Position numbers and translations under genes: made by a program. The notes under the pieces were generated by a model, which made no database searches, was not told where the DNA came from, and saw only the letters and a list, made by a program, of their open reading frames with translations. Below, piece after piece: positions 5,634 to 9,083 of a stretch of DNA of 9,083 nt. Position 1 is the first letter of the stretch, and each line of letters starts with the position of its first letter. This DNA comes from CAYFIW01 sp964343265 (lineage in GTDB: Bacteria > Chloroflexota > Dehalococcoidia > Lucifugimonadales > UBA826), in NCBI GenBank assembly GCA_964343265.1, contig CAYFIW010000054.1, forward strand, positions 1-9,083, written 5' to 3'.

Positions 5634-6527
5634 TTATACCAAGACTGCTAGTGAGGTGCCAATAAACATAGTGAGTGAGACAAGTGCATTAATACGCATG
5701 AAAGCCATACCAATCTTTGATAAATCATCAGGTTTTACTAAGATGTATTTATATGCCAATGTTGATCCGGCTATAATGCATGCCACGAAATAAAAGATTG
5801 ATAAATCCATTATGAAACCTAATGAAATTAAGCAAATAATCGATCCAATGTCCAAAATTTTACTCATCAAAAAAGCCTTTGTAATGCCAAACTTCTGGCC
5901 AACAGAATGAAGCCCATTTTTAGTTTGAAATTCTACGTCCTGACAATGATAAATTATATCGAAACTGCCTGCCCATAAAGCTACCGCCAGAGACAATACA
6001 AAAGGTTCCCATGTTAGCGTCCCTTTTACTCCTATCCATGCAGCGGACGGAGCTATTGCAAGAGCCCATCCGAGGAGTAAGTTAGCAGCCCAGGTGAATC
6101 GTTTCGTGTACGGGTAAAATATCAAATATGCAAGAGCGACCGGTGATAACCAAAATGCCAGTGGGTTTAACATAAATGCGCATGTGAATAGGACAATACA
6201 CGAGATAGTGCCAGGTATTATAAAGTGATTTATTGTCAGAATACCTGATGGCAGATGCCTCATTGAGGTTCTGGGATTTTGACTATCTATCTTCCTGTCT
6301 ATAATCCTATTTGCGATCATTCCTATTGTTCTTGCCGATACCATCGCTATCGTAATCAAGATAAAGTTTTTTAAAGTCGGAAGTCCCTGAGAAGCGAGTA
6401 TCATTCCAATATAAGCGAATGGGAGAGCAAAAACACTCTCTTGGAACTTAATTGCATCGAGAAAAGTAGGTATAAGATTTATTCCCCTCGCTCTTTTAGG
6501 TTCGATCATATTCCGTATTGATCCCAT
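5634..6527 (-). CDS. mqnP: UbiA-family prenyltransferase, MqnP-like
   Basis: An integral membrane enzyme that attaches a polyprenyl chain to an aromatic acid in quinone synthesis. The first Mg-diphosphate motif is ANRIIDRKIDSQNPRTS (72-88), with Asn73, Asp77 and Asp81. The second is DIIYHCQDVEFQTKNGLHS (190-208), with Asp190 and Asp197. YPYTKRFT (138-145) is also conserved. The QD..F....GL.S wording resembles the menaquinone/UbiA-like group (MqnP) more than E. coli UbiA. About eight or nine hydrophobic segments are visible between 33 and 295. Length 297 is normal. ATG at 6527 overlaps the ubiD-like gene by 22 nt; the next ATG at 6509 makes an ATGA overlap with that gene's stop and gives 291 residues. 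Ribosome sites are weak for both, so either could be used. The gene symbol is inferred from motifs and neighbours, not proved. Confidence 0.87.
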   Translation of the reverse strand: MGSIRNMIEPKRARGINLIPTFLDAIKFQESVFALPFAYIGMILASQGLPTLKNFILITIAMVSARTIGMIANRIIDRKIDSQNPRTSMRHLPSGILTINHFIIPGTISCIVLFTCAFMLNPLAFWLSPVALAYLIFYPYTKRFTWAANLLLGWALAIAPSAAWIGVKGTLTWEPFVLSLAVALWAGSFDIIYHCQDVEFQTKNGLHSVGQKFGITKAFLMSKILDIGSIICLISLGFIMDLSIFYFVACIIAGSTLAYKYILVKPDDLSKIGMAFMRINALVSLTMFIGTSLAVLV

Positions 6528-7960
6528 TTTTCAGTAACCAAGTCTTTTATGGCTTCTGACATAACAACATCTGGAGGCCATTCCCTGTTTCTGCCATCCA
6601 GGGAATTTTTTGCGGTCGCATCTATACCCATTTTGCTTCCCAGCTTAGGTGTTTTACTTGCATGGTCTAGATCGTCAACTGGGCCATCAACAAAAACTAT
6701 GTCGTTGATTGGGTCTATATTACTTGTTACACGCCACGCGACCTCCGATAGATCTTGAACGTCTACATAGTGGTCAACAATGACAATGGTTTTAGCAAGC
6801 ATCATTAGCCCCAGTCCCCAAAGAGCGTTCATGACTTTTCTGGTGTGACCAGGATATTCTTTTTTCATGGAAACAATTACAAGGTTATGAAAGACTCCTT
6901 CAGCAGGCATATTCACATCAGTTATTTCGGGGAGGGTCAATTGAAGTGCTGGTAGCATAAGCCTCTCAATGGCTTTTCCCATAAAATAGTCTTCTGAAGG
7001 TGGGCGCCCGACAACAGTTGCAGGATATATCGGGTCTTCACGTTGGGTTATTGCTGTCACATGGAAGACTGGATAGTCATCTTGAAGTGAGTAGTAACCG
7101 GTGTGATCACCAAATGGGCCTTCAGGTAATAATTCGCCTGGAACAACATATCCTTCAAGTATGTATTCTGAGTTAGCTGGGACCTGTAGATCGACGGTCT
7201 TACATTGAACCATTTCTACAGGTCTGTCGCGGATTACACCTGCGACAGCAATTTCATCCATATCAGGCGGAAGTGGTAAGGCTCCACTCCAAATTATTGC
7301 GGGGTCTCCTCCTATGGCTACGGCTACTTCTAATTTATGTAATTGGTTTTCTTCACTAGATCTATAGTGTTTTGCTCCCACTTTATGGGTTTGCCAGTGC
7401 ATGCCTGCAGATTTCTTACCTCTTATCTGCATTCGATATATTCCCACATTTCTGCGCCCTGACTGTGGGTCTTTTGAAATTACTAGCGGTAGAGTTATGT
7501 ATCTACCTCCGTCCATAGGCCAACACTTGATATGGGGGATGCTTTCTAGGTCGACGTCATCACCTGTATAAACTATTTGTTGGCATTTTGCATTACGTAC
7601 GGTCTTGGGTTGAGTCCTAGCCATACCTACCAGATCCTTAAGTGTTTTTAACTTATCTATCATGGAAGATGGAGGATTTTGCACGAGTCCCATAATATCG
7701 CGGACTTTTGAGGTAAGATCATCCGCTTTATTCACCCCCAATGCCCAGGCTGTTCTTTGATGTGTGCCAAAAATATTTGTGATAACCGGGGTGCTATATC
7801 CTTCCACGTTTTCAAATAATAAGGCGGGACCTCCGGATTTTATTGTACGGTCAGTGATTTCGGATATTTCCAAATCTCTGCTAACACTAGTCTTTATATG
7901 ACGGATTTCGTTTTTAGATTCTAAAAATTCAATAAATTCCCTGAGGTCTGAATAGGACAT
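6506..7960 (-). CDS. UbiD-family prenylated-FMN decarboxylase, likely menaquinone synthesis
   Basis: Removes a carboxyl group from an aromatic quinone precursor using prenylated FMN. The 484-residue protein has the expected UbiD length and blocks (ATG = 1): NVGIYRMQ (171-178) with the conserved Arg177; HKVGAKHYR (192-200); AVAIGGDPAIIWSG (213-226); LEGYVVPGELLPEGPFGDHT (268-287), the acidic block with the catalytic glutamates; VVGRPPSEDYFMGKA (316-330); and a C-terminal GIDATAKN (445-452). The start is ATG 7960, sharing its A with the TGA of the upstream fusion gene (TGATG), with a strong AGGTGAT site 5 nt away. A TTG one codon earlier is not needed. Its downstream neighbours are the prenyltransferase and UbiX. 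It likely belongs to the group called MqnL in the futalosine pathway; a ubiquinone-type role is less likely given the UbiA motifs. Confidence 0.92.
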   Translation of the reverse strand: MSYSDLREFIEFLESKNEIRHIKTSVSRDLEISEITDRTIKSGGPALLFENVEGYSTPVITNIFGTHQRTAWALGVNKADDLTSKVRDIMGLVQNPPSSMIDKLKTLKDLVGMARTQPKTVRNAKCQQIVYTGDDVDLESIPHIKCWPMDGGRYITLPLVISKDPQSGRRNVGIYRMQIRGKKSAGMHWQTHKVGAKHYRSSEENQLHKLEVAVAIGGDPAIIWSGALPLPPDMDEIAVAGVIRDRPVEMVQCKTVDLQVPANSEYILEGYVVPGELLPEGPFGDHTGYYSLQDDYPVFHVTAITQREDPIYPATVVGRPPSEDYFMGKAIERLMLPALQLTLPEITDVNMPAEGVFHNLVIVSMKKEYPGHTRKVMNALWGLGLMMLAKTIVIVDHYVDVQDLSEVAWRVTSNIDPINDIVFVDGPVDDLDHASKTPKLGSKMGIDATAKNSLDGRNREWPPDVVMSEAIKDLVTEKWDQYGI

Positions 7961-9083
7961 CAATTATCACCTTTCTGACGTATTTTTGAAGATGATTGGT
8001 CAACTCTGAATTGATTTTCTGGAATTTCTTGCAATAGATGCTCAAATCGTTTTGGGATGGTGAGGTCAGATAAATTACTAAACGTGTTGTTTATCAATCT
8101 TCCTGCTACAAGGAAGGAGCAATTGTGATAATCAATTGTTTCCAGAGAACGATACATTTCGATTTCGTCGTCGTTATAATATTTCCTGTCAAGTAATCTG
8201 ACAGCTGTATCGTATCCAATTACAAACGTAGATCCGGGAAACAAATTCGCTTTTTCAGAGAAAAGTGGTGCACTTGTTATTAGTAGATTCAATTTATTGA
8301 ATTGTCGTGCTCTATCGTTCACTTCACTTACAGATAAAGAAGGTTTGTCGACATTTGTAGCCGATATTTCAAATACTGTTTTATCGCCAGTTATATTTTT
8401 TGCGGTCTCTGCTAATGCCCTATGGCCCTCGTGTAAAGGATTAAAAGACCCTGACAGAATCGTCCCGGTAAAACTTGGATCGTGAAGTGACGTTCCATCG
8501 GGACTTAACATGTATGAATCTATATGTCCGTCTAATAGAGCCTCAATCGATGAATGATATGTCTTGTGTGTTGTATTGATGTTTTCAGAAGATTCCAAGC
8601 ATATTGGAATACTGCTTTCCTTCCATAATAACTTGGATATGGAATCCAATATTGCATGACTTATAATTGTTTCTTCTTCGACTCTAGTACGTAGTCCCTT
8701 TTTAAGTTCTATGTGGGTTGATGAAATCGAATTTTGACTACATATGGAAATATAGGCGTGATTAGCTCCTCTACGTTCACGGTTGGTGTTGATTGCGCCG
8801 GTGCAGGCAATACCGATCACTTCAAAGTTATCTTCTCTTAACTTGACAGCTCTCTTATAGGATTCCCTAGCCATTTCTTGTGATGTTTTTTCTGAGACAA
8901 AATTACTAGGAGTCTTACCCATGAAATCAATCAAAGAGTGTTGTGAATATGGGATTATTCCTTCAAGAATTGTATTTGATGCACCGGGTATTTCTAACAG
9001 CCAAGTTATCGCTTTGCTCCCAACACCTGACACGCAAAGCACTGCTTTAACATTTGAACCGTGGATTCGTGAAATCGTACATT
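7960..9083 (-). CDS. CinA-like / NadD-like nucleotidylyltransferase fusion protein, 5' end outside window
   Basis: A two-domain protein. Residues are numbered from the GTG at 9042. The N-terminal part (about 1-140) resembles the CinA C-terminal/PncC domain: VSGVGSKAITWLLEIPGAS (4-22), EGIIPYS (27-33), GIACTGAINTNRERRG (77-92) and KKGLRTRVEEE (114-124). The C-terminal part (about 192-356) is a Rossmann nucleotidylyltransferase: SGSFNPLHEGH (197-207) with the HXGH-type signature, ISATNVDKP (226-234), VIGYDTAVRLL (274-284) and DQSSSKIR (348-355), like NadD's SSTxIR. The frame stays open upstream through 13 more codons (IHGSNVKAVLCVSG) to the edge with no ATG, so the GTG is not the likely start. 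PncC deamidates NMN and NadD adenylylates nicotinate mononucleotide, which suggests NAD metabolism, but the canonical PncC motifs are altered and activity is uncertain. From memory, plant proteins share this architecture. Stop TGA overlaps the ubiD-like ATG. Confidence 0.85.
   Translation of the reverse strand, partial: CTISRIHGSNVKAVLCVSGVGSKAITWLLEIPGASNTILEGIIPYSQHSLIDFMGKTPSNFVSEKTSQEMARESYKRAVKLREDNFEVIGIACTGAINTNRERRGANHAYISICSQNSISSTHIELKKGLRTRVEEETIISHAILDSISKLLWKESSIPICLESSENINTTHKTYHSSIEALLDGHIDSYMLSPDGTSLHDPSFTGTILSGSFNPLHEGHRALAETAKNITGDKTVFEISATNVDKPSLSVSEVNDRARQFNKLNLLITSAPLFSEKANLFPGSTFVIGYDTAVRLLDRKYYNDDEIEMYRSLETIDYHNCSFLVAGRLINNTFSNLSDLTIPKRFEHLLQEIPENQFRVDQSSSKIRQKGDN
7966..7972 (-). 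promoter_or_regulatory. ubiD-like gene ribosome binding site
   Basis: The minus strand reads AAAGGTGATAATTGATG. AGGTGAT is a 7-base match to the 16S-complementary sequence, 5 nt before ATG 7960. It lies inside the last codons of the upstream gene, fixes the ATG start and argues for reinitiation at the TGATG overlap. Confidence 0.75.

Noticed and set aside
6549..6758. Plus-strand open frame opposite the ubiD-like gene
   Set aside because: Shadow of the conserved C-terminal UbiD region; nothing recognisable.
8297..8485. Plus-strand open frame opposite the nucleotidylyltransferase domain
   Set aside because: Shadow of the SGSFNPLHEGH and ISATNVDKP region; nothing recognisable.
9040..9042. GTG at 9042 as the true start of the fusion protein
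   Set aside because: The frame is open to the window edge, and the upstream residues IHGSNVKAV read smoothly into the CinA-like domain, so the start is likely beyond 9083.
1..9083. CRISPR array, tRNA/rRNA, insertion sequence, toxin-antitoxin or defence island
   Set aside because: No regularly spaced repeats, no tRNA-like cloverleaf, no transposase or terminal inverted repeats, and every gene has a metabolic family assignment.

Overview
The window is an A+T-rich, tightly packed bacterial segment. It holds nine protein genes, no RNA genes and no mobile elements. Eight genes lie on the minus strand in two runs, separated by one plus-strand gene. Gene content (glmS, plsC, cmk, plus a UbiD/UbiA/UbiX set of the menaquinone type) points to a free-living bacterium that respires with menaquinone. 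The style resembles uncultured marine lineages such as low-GC Chloroflexota, but that placement is a guess from gene types and not shown by the sequence.

Layout: (1) positions 1-3166, minus strand, is a cmk > plsC > glmS operon with gaps of 2 and 12 nt; glmS runs off the left edge only a few codons before its expected end. (2) Positions 3167-3319 form a 153-bp divergent promoter region. A good sigma70-type promoter faces right, and a 15-nt promoter-like element is repeated in inverted orientation facing cmk. (3) Positions 3320-4300, plus strand, encode a D-2-hydroxyacid dehydrogenase that stands alone. (4) It converges, with a 3-nt gap, on the second minus-strand run (4304-9083). An 11-bp perfect stem followed by TTTT lies inside the 3' end of the opposing gene and probably terminates the dehydrogenase transcript. 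(5) The second run, in transcription order, is a CinA-like/nucleotidylyltransferase fusion (5' end outside the window), a UbiD-type decarboxylase, a UbiA-type prenyltransferase, a UbiX-type flavin prenyltransferase and a PHP-domain metallohydrolase. Start and stop codons overlap or nearly touch between the first four.

Working together: UbiX makes prenylated FMN, the cofactor of UbiD-type decarboxylases. The UbiA protein has MqnP-like motifs, so the trio most likely carries out late prenylation and decarboxylation steps of futalosine-type menaquinone synthesis. The CinA/NadD-like fusion and the PHP protein ride on the same transcript without a known role in it. The cmk-plsC-glmS run serves nucleotide, phospholipid and cell-wall precursor supply.

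The most unusual items are the CinA-NadD-like fusion coupled to the quinone genes, a perfect 31-bp odd palindrome inside glmS, the terminator embedded in a converging gene, and the matched promoter elements in the divergent region. I saw no clear sign of a wholly new defence or mobile system.
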